A DNA stretch of 64,000 bases from Glossina fuscipes (taxonomy: Eukaryota; Arthropoda; Insecta; Diptera; Glossinidae): positions 1,669,934 to 1,733,933 of the forward strand of contig NW_023998459.1 of NCBI RefSeq assembly GCF_014805625.2. Direction: 5' to 3'. The translations under genes and the position numbers were made by a program. This document shows, one piece after another, positions 46,080-56,360 of the stretch; position 1 is the first letter of the stretch; each line of letters starts with the position of its first letter. Under the pieces are notes generated by a model. It searched no databases and was not told the origin of the DNA. It saw nothing but the letters and a program-made list of their open reading frames with translations.

Positions 46080-46232
46080 TCGGTAGATGGCTGCACTAAC
46101 AGATTTCTCGTAAAGTATCGATCAAACAATTTCATATTTATGCTCGTTGAAAAGGTGATATTTCGCAGTAAAAAAAATTCTTTTGTTGTTTTTTGTTTGG
46201 TGCATTCAGTTGTGAGTTGCAGCGTGTTAAAA

Positions 46233-46968
46233 ATGGAAGTGAACAAAGAGAAAATTCGATACATTTTACAGTTTTTCTTTGACAAAGGCGAAAATGCAAG
46301 CCCGGCGGCTAAAATTGTGAATGGTGTTTATGGTTCCGATACTGTAACAGCCAATTATGTGCAATTTTGGTTTAGTAGATTCCGTTCAGGAATTTTTGAT
46401 GCACCTCGCACAGGTAGTCCGGTCGTCGAAAATGTCGATAAAATCGGAGAAGTGATCGAAGTTGACCGGCATGTTAGCAGTCGTAACATCGCCCAGGAGC
46501 TAAAAATCGACCATAAAACAGTTTTAAACCATTTACACAAAGCTGGATTCAAAAAGAAGCTCGATGTTTGGGTGCCACACCAATTAACAGAAAAAAACAT
46601 GATGGATCGAATTTCCATCTGCGAAGCCTTGGCCAAACGGAATGAGATAGACCCATTTCCGGATGGTGACTGGAGATGAGAAATGGATCACATACGATAA
46701 CCCTGTGCGAAAACGATCGTGGTCAAAGAGCGGTGAAGCACCTCAAACGGCCAGGAAGGTTTTACTATGCATTTGGTGGGACTGGAAGGGGATTATTTAT
46801 TATGAGTTGCAAAATTTCTTTAATGATAAAAAATTGGAATCTAGGGAGGATTGTGAAAATCGACTACTAGAGTTTTTTGCAAATAGAGACCAGGACTTCT
46901 ATGAGAGAGCCATTTTGAAGTTGCCTTTAAAATGTCAACAAATCATACAACAAAACGGTGCATATTAG
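46233..46968 (+). pseudogene. Mariner transposase, frameshifted and deleted
   Basis: ATG at 46,233. The N-terminal DNA-binding part has two helix-turn-helix halves (MEVNKEKIRYILQFFFDKGE...; RHVSSRNIAQELKIDHKTVL, HLHKAGFKKKLDVWVPHQLT), reaching KRNEIDPF. A small deletion near 46,655 shifts frame. The next frame (46,663-46,968) gives MVTGDEKWITYDNPVRKRSW with the first catalytic Asp, then KVLLCIWWDWKGIIYYEL. It jumps directly to NFFNDKKLESREDCENRLLE and the usual C-terminus. The part holding the second and third catalytic Asp (HQDNARPH and YSPDLAP blocks) is deleted. No transposase activity is possible. Confidence 0.9.
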
Positions 46969-47021
46969 ACTTAAATCGGACAATCCGAAGCATGTTAAAT
47001 AAAGTCCTGAAGTTCATACAA

Positions 47022-47051
47022 AAATAATGGATTTCTTTTTCCCCAAACTAA
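47022..47051 (-). repeat. Mariner right terminal inverted repeat
   Basis: AAAATAATGGATTTCTTTTT plus CCCCAAACTAA; the complement of the left repeat. Confidence 0.95.
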
Positions 47052-47299
47052 TATATCTGATTCAATGCTAATTATAAAATCAATCTTTCTAAAGGCATTG
47101 ACAATGATGATAACAATAAATAAAAACGGGTTAGAGTGCGTTCAAAACTCGGTACAAAGAGTCAGAATGATGCTCAAGTATTGTTTAATGTTTAATAAAT
47201 GTAGTTATAATTACTTTTGGCAAAGTATGTGGAATTGTTTACAAATAGAAATTACAAATCGAAGAATGGTTAAGTAAATAAAACAAATAAATAATTTCG

Positions 47300-48630
47300 T
47301 TTAACGCCGTGGTACTATTGCTGAAGAGGGAAACGGACGATTACCTTCTTCGCTAGATCACACAACATTTCGAGAAATTTAGTTAAAACAGGTATATTTC
47401 CCCTCTTATTAATTTAGAAAAAAATCAAGCTAATTGCATATTACTTTTTATACTTTTCTAAATTTTTCCATACCTTCATGTGCGCAAACTTTGCACTTTG
47501 AATTTTACGTTGGCAGACTTTGAATTTTGGGCCGTTTTATCTTCTTAGTTTTATTTATGATTTATTTATTTATTTGGTGTATAAACATATTTATTTCTAT
47601 TATGCAATGTATTAACAAATAAGTAATAATAAATATGCTGACAAATGAAAACTTAAACTGACAGCCACTAAGGTACATTGTTATATATGCTATCTTTAAA
47701 GCATGGCTCGGTGCAATAGTTTGGAATACGTATTTAAAGGGTGCTTTTGAATTCGAAACTCTTGCAGATATTTGCGTGCAATTATATATATGCATTTATA
47801 GATACATATATGTATACGTTCTTATATTGTAAGAGGATTGAAAGCATCCCGCAGTTTCATAGTCGTTCTGTATCACGGGGTTCGATCCTCTTGTATCAAA
47901 TTCTATAAAATGATGTGTTCCTTTCTGATTTGTATTTCATTTCTTGCTTGCCCATCAGTGCTTGGTTTGGGAAGCTTCTGCGTGTTAACTTAGGTGGTTT
48001 CGGGCATCGTTTGCATTGTCTGTTTGATTGTGCGTGCCGGAGTACCAACCTGTGTTTCAGATATGGAGGGCTTGGACACACCTTGCCTTGCTAAGACGGG
48101 GTGCCAGACGGTGACAGCCACATTCAGCCAGGATATGCTGGGATCTAAACATCTGCAGTCCTCACGGTATGAGACGGACGCAGCCTTTTATCGCCCCTTT
48201 TTCCAAACGAAAAGAAGCTTTTCAGAGATTAGGAAAGAGTTAATGCCTCCGATTGTAAACTTTTAAGAATATAAAACCTCATTTGATGATTTTAGTTATA
48301 TGGACTTCCTGGAATGGCTTCGAAGTGGAAAACGGCCTACATGGTGTGCGGACAGCACCCTTCTTCATCTTGAAATTCCCTCTTAAGATGAGTTAGTCGA
48401 TCTTACGACACCAAATCCCCTTTTACCAACATCAAAGAAAACTCTACATATCAAGTTTGTGGAGAAAAATCCAGATCTTGTTATACTTATTTTGGTCATG
48501 ACTTAGTCTATTTTTTCAGTGTCTACGTGGTAATTCAGGAAATAATTTGTACTGGGTATATAATACCAACAGTCAATATGATCTTCCTGTTTTAACAAAG
48601 CTAATATGTTACTGCTTAAAAATTTTTCTA
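47300..48630. other. No certain gene; possible upstream LINE sequence
   Basis: An open plus frame at 47,994-48,266 (RAGVPTCVSDMEGLDTPCLA) with several Cys is unidentified. Being upstream of LINE copy G on the same strand it could be element-derived, but I see no diagnostic motif. Confidence 0.35.
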
Positions 48631-48639
48631 ACTAACGTT

Positions 48640-49850
48640 GAAAATGATGTTACTGGTACTATAAGAACAAGAACAAGAAAATTTTCACACGATATTTGAA
48701 AAAGGCGGCATACGATTATGGCAAATGTTCTGCGGCTAGGGGCACATTTAACTGTATGAATCGCCAACGTTTCTGCAGCTGTACGCAAAAGCAAAATTAC
48801 CATTTCGTACTAATCCCAAATGCTTCTTGAAGTTTGTTGACGCTAAGTCTAGTCGGTTCTTTCAGTGATGTCATATAATAGCACTAGTTTCTCTAATAAA
48901 CGTGAAATTGCAAACCTCTTTGGGGATTTTTTTATCGTAACTGCGCTACTGACAGCCCTGTGTCTACTAGTTACTATCAGTATGTTATAGATGATCCTAT
49001 TGCGGTTCCGAAAGTTGTAATTTGTCAGCAGGATGTACTTCAAAGATTGAAGTCATTAAAGCATAGTTGTGTTTCGGCACCACGTATATCTCTGTCGAGT
49101 GCGGAGGAGCTATGTAGTGTGAATGCTAACAATTTTTATCTTTCTCTGCGAACGAGTGTCTCTCCATTATGTTGGAAAAGTTATTAGTTGATTCCACAGC
49201 ATAAAAGTGGAAATAAACAGCTAATTGTGAACTAAGGTGGTATCGCGAAGGTGAGAACACTACCTAAACTTTTGGAAAATATTGTTACTAAGCAATGAGT
49301 AATTACGATCCAGAGGATTTGATGATTATTAGTTTACAAAAACCTTAAAAATAACTTTGCAGAGCCCAATCCTGGAATATGTTTCTGTTGTGTTGCCTCC
49401 TTTCTGCAGTATTAATGTTGTTGCAATAGAATCAGTTCAGAAAATGTTTCTGTTGTGTGCGTTGAGGAGTTTGCAGCGGAATCCGATAGGCTCTTTGCCA
49501 CGGTACGAAAATAGATTGCTACTATTAGCCCTTTCTTCACTTGAGAAGCGAAGGTTTATATTGAGTGTATCCTTCTTAAGCTAACACATAAATGTATTGA
49601 TTTTTCAGGCTTATTAGGAACGATAAACTTTAATCTCCATAATCGATCTCCAAGATATTTCACATATATGAAGCCTAACCAATACGTATATACTTACGAG
49701 CCTTTTGACTCATTTAGGGTCCTTCGCAAAAATTTGAATTTACTACAATTTAAACTCTACATCGAATGGATTAAAGAACATCAAAGTAGGTTCCTTTGAT
49801 ACACGCAATCAGCCAATCGTATTTGGATGCAATTAATTAACAAGTTTAGA
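48640..49850 (+). mobile_element. CR1/jockey-type LINE (copy G) with internal deletion
   Basis: Plus strand pieces: KNKKIFTRYLKKAAYDYGKC and AARGTFNCMNRQRF (48,665-48,780), the linker between nuclease and RT. Then VICQQDVLQRLKSLKHSCVS with AEELCSVNANNFYLSLRTSV (49,015-49,155), and GNKQLIVN..GGIAKVRTLP with KLLENIV (49,212-49,290), the RT entry. The sequence then jumps to SPILEYVSVVLPPFCSINVV, IESVQKMFLLCALRSLQRNP and LPRYENRLLLLALSSLEKRR (49,357-49,560), the post-RT block, followed by PFDSFRVLRKNLNLLQ. About 1 kb of RT including the catalytic box is missing near 49,330. Confidence 0.8.
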
Positions 49851-51930
49851 GTACTTTTTGTGTTTGAAACTGAACCAGCTACGTCTAGTATCGATTGCCA
49901 AGTTTATACTGGGAAGCTCAGCCCAGAAGCTCACAAGATTTTTACTTAGTATAAGTTTTTATAAGACTTTGTTTAAGACATTGTTTAAATTATATTCTTA
50001 TGTGGTTATGTTGGCTGTTTATATTCCTTGTACACTCTACATCACCTTCATCTACTTCCTTAAACTAAATAGTATATTGCATACCTTTTTATGTACTACG
50101 CAGATAATATAAGTTTTGCTTCGAAAATTCTGTATTTCCTTTTAAATGACCATTGGTTGAAATGTTTGTAACCAAGTTGAAATAACTATAAATACATAAA
50201 AAAATAGCAATGCTCCAAACTTTCGGTTGTTAGCCTAAAAGCAGATATCAGCTAATTTATTAGGTATTTACTTATAGGAGAAGTTATCAATTTGAATTGG
50301 TTGTCAGAGAGTAAGTCATTATTACCATGATCGTCGGTAACAGTAGATAGTATTTGGGGTAGGTTAAGAATACGTGTAACGTGGAGGTGATCAAAAAAAA
50401 GCAGGGAGGCAGAGGGAGACAAAAACAGGCCACAGACTGTGCGATGTACGCATGACTGGCAACTGTTATATCTATGCCAGCCGGCTGGTACACCGACCGT
50501 AATTAAAACATGGTTTACGACATTGGAAATTGGAAACACTGACCATCTGACTACGTGTAACCATGAGACCGCTCACAAGCTATTCGTCCGAATCTGAGAT
50601 CGAAGCAACCTGTATACATTAGTTTTTCTACGCTAAAAGTACTCAGTCACACCTCCTAATTAGCGTAGTACTACCAGCACGTTTGTACGTGAGCATCGAA
50701 AAATTATCTTGTACTATTTGGTGGGGTGCTCATCATATTGAATCTCAACGAATGCACAAAACTCTACAGCTCATCTGAAGAAGTAGAAGTTGTAGAAAAA
50801 GGTTTTTTTAAAGAAAATGCTATCATTTCGGTCCAAATGGTCAGATATACTATTTACCTCTGCCAAAGATTTACAAAATAACGATTCCGGGGCGCCAAAA
50901 AATGTTCATAACCGTACTCAACTTCTTTGGATCTACAAGTTCTTCGCGCCTAAGGAACAAGATTTTTTGCATACCAACGCTATGAAAAGGCGAATTCATA
51001 AAGTGTTTTCATGACTTAGTCGCATTGAAAACTTCAATTTCATTTGAAAAACCAGAAGAAGGAGAAAAAACTCGCATGAGAGATTGTTTCATATAACACA
51101 AACAAATAGGCTAAATTTATTGACACACCTATAATAAATATTTTCTTTAAAAATTATGAAGAGAATTGAACCAAATTTTCAAGTTTGTACCAAAAAAACT
51201 GAAATAAAAATCTTCAACGAATGGCATGACATTATAAATGAAAAATAAACAGTGTTGAAAGGTACGACGAAAGGTCCAAGGCTTCATGTTTCTTGTGCTT
51301 TAATTAAAGAGAATGTCTGTTTTTTTAACAAAAATAAAATCCAAAAATCATAGCCGAACTGATCGAAAAACGCAACCTTATTCACAGAAGATTTGAAAAC
51401 ATATGAATCGCCATCAGCAATATAGCTCGTAATATAGCACGCTGCAATTTTTATATTATCAGTATACTTTGTAATTTACCCCGAATAAATGTAACATGTG
51501 GCTGTATCATTGAGAGGTGTTATAGATACAACCCTGTAATAACTGAATTTGCTAATTTCACTCTTGAAGGGAGGGTTGACGTTTAGAAGCAAAAAATTTT
51601 TTAAAAAATTCAACCAACTTAAGGCAGAAAATGGCTACATTCGTAGTCAACTTTGGAATGATGACCAACTAGGGAAAAGAAATAATCAATCTACAATTCT
51701 AACAAAACGAAAAAAAAGAAGGAAAAGGAAACATACTTTTGAATATTATTGTTAACGATAGATGTAAAATACAAAATAATTTGAAAAAAGGAAGATAGAT
51801 TATTAAGTTTGTCATGGTTATTTTGCACATGCTGCACGTCCATCTGTCCATCGATTTTCCGTATATATTATTTAATATTTTACCTTTTTGTCTTGTAACG
51901 GGTCTTCTTGCGCATGGTAGAAACTCAGCC
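49850..51930. other. No recognisable gene
   Basis: Open frames at 50,252-50,539 (-) and 51,549-51,755 (+) carry no known motif; the latter ends in a Lys/Arg-rich tail. Nothing else supported. Confidence 0.5.
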
Positions 51931-51941
51931 ACTCCAAGGTT

Positions 51942-52290
51942 CGTATGCAAGAAAATTTATTTAAAATGAAATGTTCTGGACCTTTCGGGATGATCTTAAA
52001 ATATCTTTATTTTGTATGCGAGGAGTACAGCGTTGTGTAGTGGCTGGCCAGGAACCAGCGAGGTGACCCGACTTGTTCGCGCTATTACCGCTTTTTTCCC
52101 GCACACGTAGTTAGAGTTTTTCTTTCGTTTTTTTTCGATGTAGCGGAACACTACAAGAAAAAGAAACGTTGCCAGTGCCATAGATGCCTTGGCTCTCGGG
52201 GCCGACGGTTGGTCTCCGGTTGGGTATTCGTATGTAAACAAAAAAAAGATGTTCTTCGGTCCTTCAGGGATGGTGGTTAACAGCTAAACC
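51942..52290. repeat. Direct repeat ~285 bp apart
   Basis: TTCGTATGCAAGAAAATTTA then TTCTGGACCTTTCGGGATGATCTTA (51,942-52,000) resembles TTCGTATGTAAACAAAAAAA then TTCTTCGGTCCTTCAGGGATGGTGGTTA (52,227-52,280). The spacing could reflect a tandem duplication or remains of an LTR. No element assigned. Confidence 0.4.
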
Positions 52291-52620
52291 AGCACATTCC
52301 CTATCCGTAATGTCCAAAAAAAAACTCTTCATGAAGGTCAACTTGTTAACTGTCCGTACACACTTACCTTAGGCGGCTATGACACGAATTGAAAGATTCT
52401 GTGTAATGAGCTGCCCTTTTATAGCCGGAGTCTCGCTCGCTTGTCCCATTGCCAACATGTTCTATGCTTAATTAAGTTGGCTGCTTTCGCAACCTTAATT
52501 ACAACCTGCATGAAACGACTTGTACATAACTTACTACCAACTTACATCTAGCTTATTGCTATGTTTGATCCAGTGCCTACTCAACACGCACCCAGGTACC
52601 TTCACAGTGAGGGTAGCCGT

Positions 52621-52990
52621 TTAGGCACTACTTAAAAGCCTACGTTGACGCTCTTCTTGTCTTTGTTTTCGCTTAATGTTTTCGGCGAACATTCCCACCG
52701 CCTTCCATATTTTCAGATCGTGCAGCATATTTGTCACAAGATTGTCGGGGAGAGGTAACACTCCAATTTCCGTCTGCAGTCTCTGTCGTTCGTTAAAGTA
52801 TTTCGGACAGACAAAGAAAACGTGTTCAGCGTCTTCGATGCACTTACAAAAACTACAGAATGGGTCCTGTTCTATTCTAAACCTATTCAAATATGACCTA
52901 AAGCAGCCTCGGCCGCTAATTACCTGTGTCAAATAAAAATCAACCGCATCGTGTTGCCTATTCACCCAGGGCCGTAAATCTGGTATGAGT
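52621..52990 (-). pseudogene. R1-type ORF2 C-terminal Cys/His domain
   Basis: Minus strand: HDAVDFYLTQVISGRGCFRS, YLNRFRIEQDPFCSFCKCIE and DAEHVFFVCPKYFNERQRLQ, ending ...KRKQRQEERQRRLLSSA at 52,621. The CSFC....DAEHVFFVC cluster is the nucleic-acid-binding zinc motif typical of R1 ORF2 and is intact here, unlike its partner at 42.0 kb. Confidence 0.9.
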
Positions 52991-53045
52991 CGATGCGTCC
53001 ACCTACCCTCACCCGCTCTGCTTCAGCGCTCCTGCCACTCTTCCA

Positions 53046-53843
53046 CTAGTCGCTGTTTTGCACCTGCCTAGCCGCATCAGGCGACAGTCTGTGAAATTCG
53101 GCTCTATACAGGCCTTCTTTAGCACGCAGGTCGATTGGCATCATGGCAGCGATGACCAAGGCCGCATCCTCCGACACCGTCCGATATGCGGCGCACACCC
53201 TTTGGGCGCATTGCCTGTATGCTGCTTGTATGTCTCTCGTATATGCCGGGATAGCAAAAGCCTTTTTCCACACAGAAGAGTCGTACATTATTGTCGCAGT
53301 TACCACCTCTGCGATCAGCTTTCTACGGTCTTGGCTAGGGCCACGCATGTTTGGCAGTAACGACTTAACTACCTTCGCTGACTTTTCGCCCGTATATTTC
53401 AGATGCCGTTTAAACGATAGTCTGCAGTCTATCATCACTCCTAGATATTTTATGGCTTCTTGAGACTGTATCTTCGTATCTCCCACCTGGATAGTCACTT
53501 TCTCCATTTTCTTCCTAGAAGAGATTAATACCGCTTCTGTTTTCTCATCCGCCAGTTCTAAATCCACTGACCGCAGCCACCTCTTGATCATGTCGGTGGT
53601 TTTATTCGCTGTAGTGGTAATACCCTGCAGAGTTTTCGCCATAATAGTTATCGCTATGTCGTCAGCAAAACCCACGAAGGATGCTCCCTCTGGGAGAGGT
53701 AGTCTCAGGATATCCTCGTACATTACGTTCCACACTGTAGGGCCTAGGGCTGATCCCTGAGGTACCCCTCCAGTGATCAGCGTATCTCTGCACCCTTTAT
53801 TTGTAACATATCTCAGTTTAGTTCGGCTATCTCGTCTGTGCAC
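53046..53843 (-). pseudogene. R1-type reverse transcriptase, palm and thumb
   Basis: 265 open codons on the minus strand. KGCRDTLITGGVPQGSALGP (RT block with GVPQG), LRLPLPEGASFVGFADDIAI with the intact catalytic FADD, LADEKTEAVLISSRKK, EAIKYLGVMIDCRLSFKRHL (GXXL..K..G....F..H thumb block), and KLIAEVVTATIMYDSSVWKK. Upstream, the fingers domain is deleted: the linker (equivalent to YWWTDEIA) is joined to the segment just before KLRYVTNKG. Downstream a frameshift near 53,046 and a TGA near 53,020 cut it from the C-terminal domain. Confidence 0.9.
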
Positions 53844-54065
53844 CAGTATCTGGCTTCTTGGTCTTATAAAAGCAACGTCTTGTCATTGAGCCGTCACAGG
53901 CTTTTATAATCCGTGCTAAAACCTCCGCAACTGCAGCCTGAGCTAAGTTTCTGGGTTCTGCTTCTTCCAGAATATGTTCGAAGGGTTGCTTGTCAAGAGA
54001 TTCTGGTTTCCATTTGGGTCCCCTGAGACGTAGTTTTACCCTGTTCGCAGTTCACAGATTATTGC

Positions 54066-54135
54066 TATATACACACAGTGACTACGCAACAATAATCTGG
54101 GAACTGCAGCAGTGCCAGCGGGCGTTCATGTGAGT
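54066..54135 (+). repeat. Inverted 5' piece of the R1-type element (fold-back)
   Basis: Plus strand reads YTHSDYATIIWELQQCQRAF, i.e. the nuclease SDH region in sense, although the element is on the minus strand. The adjoining minus-strand sequence (54,030-54,065) also encodes AIICELRTG from the same region. CAATAATCTG and CAGATTATTG at 54,055-54,100 form the fold-back. Confidence 0.7.
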
Positions 54136-54299
54136 TTAACCATGTTCATATGTGTGTGTTTACATGTTTGGTATGTGTGATCCTGCGCCTTTGTACATTT
54201 TTATGCATTTTCTACCTATTCCTAAGCTCGTGTGTGTTTATACGGTTTATGCATTATCATGTGTTCATATGTGCTATACATTTTTATACCTAAGTGTTT

Positions 54300-54700
54300 A
54301 TATTTCGAATGACCTAACGGTGCTATACATTTTGTGCATTGCTTGAAGATTTTATATGACCTAACGGTGCTATACATTTTTGTACATTGTTTCTACAGTT
54401 TATGCGCTTTCCTATGATCGCATGTGGTTATACATTTTAAAGCATACAGACTTTTGCGTGTTGCTAGAGTCTATGCGTTTTGCATGATCATGTATGCTTA
54501 TCCATTATTTTTCTATCTAAGTGTTTATTCCTGTATGTTTTGTACGCCCTACCGGCGCTATACAACTTTGTACATTGTTTAAAGATTTAATATGACCTAA
54601 CGGTGCCATACATTTTGTACATTGTTTAAAGATTTTATATGTCCCAACGGTGCTTATACAATAATGTGCAATGTTCTATGTGTTTCAATATTTTTGCGCT
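54300..54700. repeat. 47-49 bp satellite-like repeat
   Basis: GACCTAACGGTGCTATACATTTT, GTACATTGTTTAAAGATTTTATAT occurs at 54,311, 54,358, about 54,545 (diverged), 54,594 and 54,641 (starts 47, then 49 and 47 apart). A degraded unit lies near 54,757. The intervening 54,400-54,540 is related but scrambled TACATTTT/TATGCGTTT-type sequence. Confidence 0.75.
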
Positions 54701-54872
54701 TTTATCCATAGTGTGTGTGTTTATACCTTTTACAGCATACAGCTTTCTATATGTTGATATGGCCTAACAGTCATATACATTTCGACCCTTCTCTACATGG
54801 TTTTCTACCCGTTTTGTAGAGATTCTAAACATGTGTGCTTTCATATATTGTAGTGATTTTATACAGATTCAT

Positions 54873-55410
54873 GCAGATTCTGTCCATGTTTTATGCTCAG
54901 GTGTGTGTACATATATTCTAATGATTTCATACAGATCTTATACCGATTTTATCCTAACGATTTTGTACAGGTTTTATGCAGATTTTGTGCTAATGATTTT
55001 ATACAGATTTTATACGGATTTTATCCTAATGATTTTTTACAGGTTTTATGCAGATTTTGTGCTAATGATTTTATACAGATTTTGNNNNNNNNNNATACAG
55101 ATTTTGTACCGATTTTATCCTAATGATTTTGTACAGGTTTTTTGCAGATTTTGTGCTAGTGGTTTTATACGGATTTTATACGGATTTTACCCTCACGATT
55201 TTGTGCAGGTGTTATCCAGATTTTTTGCTAATGATTTTATACAGATTTTGTACCGATTTTATCCTAATAACTTTGTACAGGTTTTTTGCAGATTTTGTGC
55301 TAGTGATTTTATAGAGATTTTATACGGATTTTACCGTCACGATTTTGTACAGGTTTTATGCAGATTTTGTGCAGATTTTGTGCTAATGCTTTTATACAGA
55401 TTTTCATACA
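54873..55410. repeat. 72-bp minisatellite (2 x 36, from 12-bp units) with a gap
   Basis: GATTTTA(T/C)C starts at 54,945, 55,017, 55,111, 55,183, 55,255 and 55,327: spacing is exactly 72 except across the N gap (94). Each unit has two 36-bp halves, one beginning GATTTTGTACAGG and one beginning GATTTTATACAG, each built of ~12-bp ATTTT(A/G)TAC-type blocks. Because 72 is a multiple of three, one plus frame stays open through the array (54,831-55,508), but its content is simply the repeat. Confidence 0.95.
55085..55094. other. Assembly gap (10 N) inside the minisatellite
   Basis: Ten N within the 72-bp array. The number is probably a placeholder; the real array may be longer. Confidence 0.95.
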
Positions 55411-55439
55411 ACTTATATACGTATTTTATACTCGTTTCT

Positions 55440-56150
55440 ATAGTTTCTGCTGGAGGGGGTTGTTCAGGTAACGGAAACAACGGGACGTGCACGGACAGGT
55501 CGGACTGACTGGTTGCGAACGGTGCACTGTGGCGGACGGACTCGTTATTCGGAAGGAAGCAAAAAGCTTCCTTATAGTCTGTTGTTCAAATTTCACGTTT
55601 TTTTTTTCTTATATTTTTTTATCTTGAGTATAAAAATTTGAATCTTTTTTTTAAAGCTTTATGATGCAAGAGTTAATTTTTACCTGTTTCAAATTACTTC
55701 AATTTTTCACCAAAGACTGTACTTCAAAGTGTAAAACTATTGAAAGTTCCTTTTTGGTGATTTCTGTTAGCAATACAATTAACTCAACCCTTATATGTAC
55801 TAATGGTTATTTTAAAGTTGAGTACTTTGAAAAGTTTTTTAATATTATTCCCTTTTTTTATTTGATAACAATAATAGACTCCGTTCTTGCAGAAGAATTA
55901 ATCAAGCATAAAACCCTCGTTCCATTTCGCTTTATCGTGTGTGTTAGTTTAACAATTTTGTACCAAATACGAGTTCTAATTTTTCTTTTAAATATCTTTT
56001 AATCTTTTGATAATTGCTATGTTTGTTTTTGTTGGTTGGTGAAAAACTTGTGTCCATTAATCACTTAACTCTGCAATTTTGTACAACCTTCGTCTTGTAC
56101 GTTTGCTAATAAACTCCCCTCAAAAAACCAACGGCAAGATCAAACATAAA
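55440..56150. other. No recognisable gene
   Basis: A 113-codon plus frame at 55,661-56,002 is hydrophobic and AT-driven with no known motif. Nothing else. Confidence 0.5.
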
Positions 56151-56154
56151 AGAA

Positions 56155-56360
56155 AATAAAATCTCACGTCACACAGACGGACTTTGGACTTTTCCTCTTT
56201 TCATAATTTTCTCTTGCACAATAGCGTTATTTAAAGAGAGAGAAAGAGAGTTAGTTCTCCATAACGGTAGGCCGTTATTATGATTTTATCTATTCCGTTG
56301 AGATAGAGCAGTGGTCAAAGCAAACCAACGGTCCCTACACTTCATAAGTTTGCTGACGTT
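56155..56360 (-). repeat. Dispersed repeat, partner of 16.86-17.07 kb
   Basis: Reverse complement of 16,855-17,065 as described there. The similarity covers about 200 bp. The GA run AGAGAGAGAAAGAGAGAG at 56,236-56,253 corresponds to the CTCTCTCT segment of the other copy. Confidence 0.75.

Larger units (their letters stand above)
46048..47051 (+). mobile_element. Mariner element, internally deleted, intact ends
   Basis: 1,004 bp with near-perfect terminal inverted repeats: TTAGTTTGGGGAAAAAGAAA at 46,048 and its complement ending CCCCAAACTAA at 47,051. Identity runs for about 30 bp. TA target duplications lie at 46,046-46,047 and 47,052-47,053. A full mariner is about 1.25-1.3 kb, so about 300 bp are missing. 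Sitting inside LINE copy F proves it is younger than that LINE. The clean ends suggest it could still be mobilised by a transposase supplied in trans (inference). Confidence 0.95.
45240..47297 (+). mobile_element. CR1/jockey-type LINE (copy F), split by a mariner
   Basis: Plus strand: a GPILFAIIYINE block near 45,275-45,310 (RT GP.LF..YINDI) with local duplications, then EDIKLFMNVHSELRTR (45,408-45,455, equivalent to ADDIKLF...), WCSLNVLTLNLEKLKEMLFS, YIAQIWSPSYRYRAEAIESV, QKQFLLFALRTS (to 45,770), ALPSLEESRF and NNELFTALKVLSTNLNKVHN (45,980-46,040). A mariner interrupts at 46,048. After it SDSMLIIKSIFLKAL resumes the same protein region, and the tail AAATAAAACAAATAAATAA ends at 47,297. 5'-truncated; several frameshifts. 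Confidence 0.85.
52621..54135 (-). mobile_element. R1/LOA-type LINE, RT to C-terminus, with internal deletion and 5' inversion
   Basis: The youngest-looking R1-type copy. Minus strand 5' to 3': an inverted piece (54,066-54,135), the end of the nuclease and the linker with IIKACDGSMTRRCF (53,870-54,060), a junction near 53,825, RT palm to thumb (53,046-53,843), a short gap, and the C-terminal Cys/His domain (52,621-52,990). It ends at a stop near 52,621 followed by 3' UTR toward 52,560. ORF1 and most of the endonuclease are missing. Confidence 0.85.

Noticed and set aside
53058..53463. Plus-strand frames of ~100 codons
   Set aside because: Antisense to the well-supported R1-type reverse transcriptase.
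54873..55410. CRISPR-like array
   Set aside because: Repeats are directly contiguous with no unique spacers, and the genome is eukaryotic.
54831..55508. 225-codon open frame through the minisatellite, as a repeat protein gene
   Set aside because: The frame is open only because the 72-bp unit lacks stops and is a multiple of three. It crosses an assembly gap, and composition is that of the satellite.
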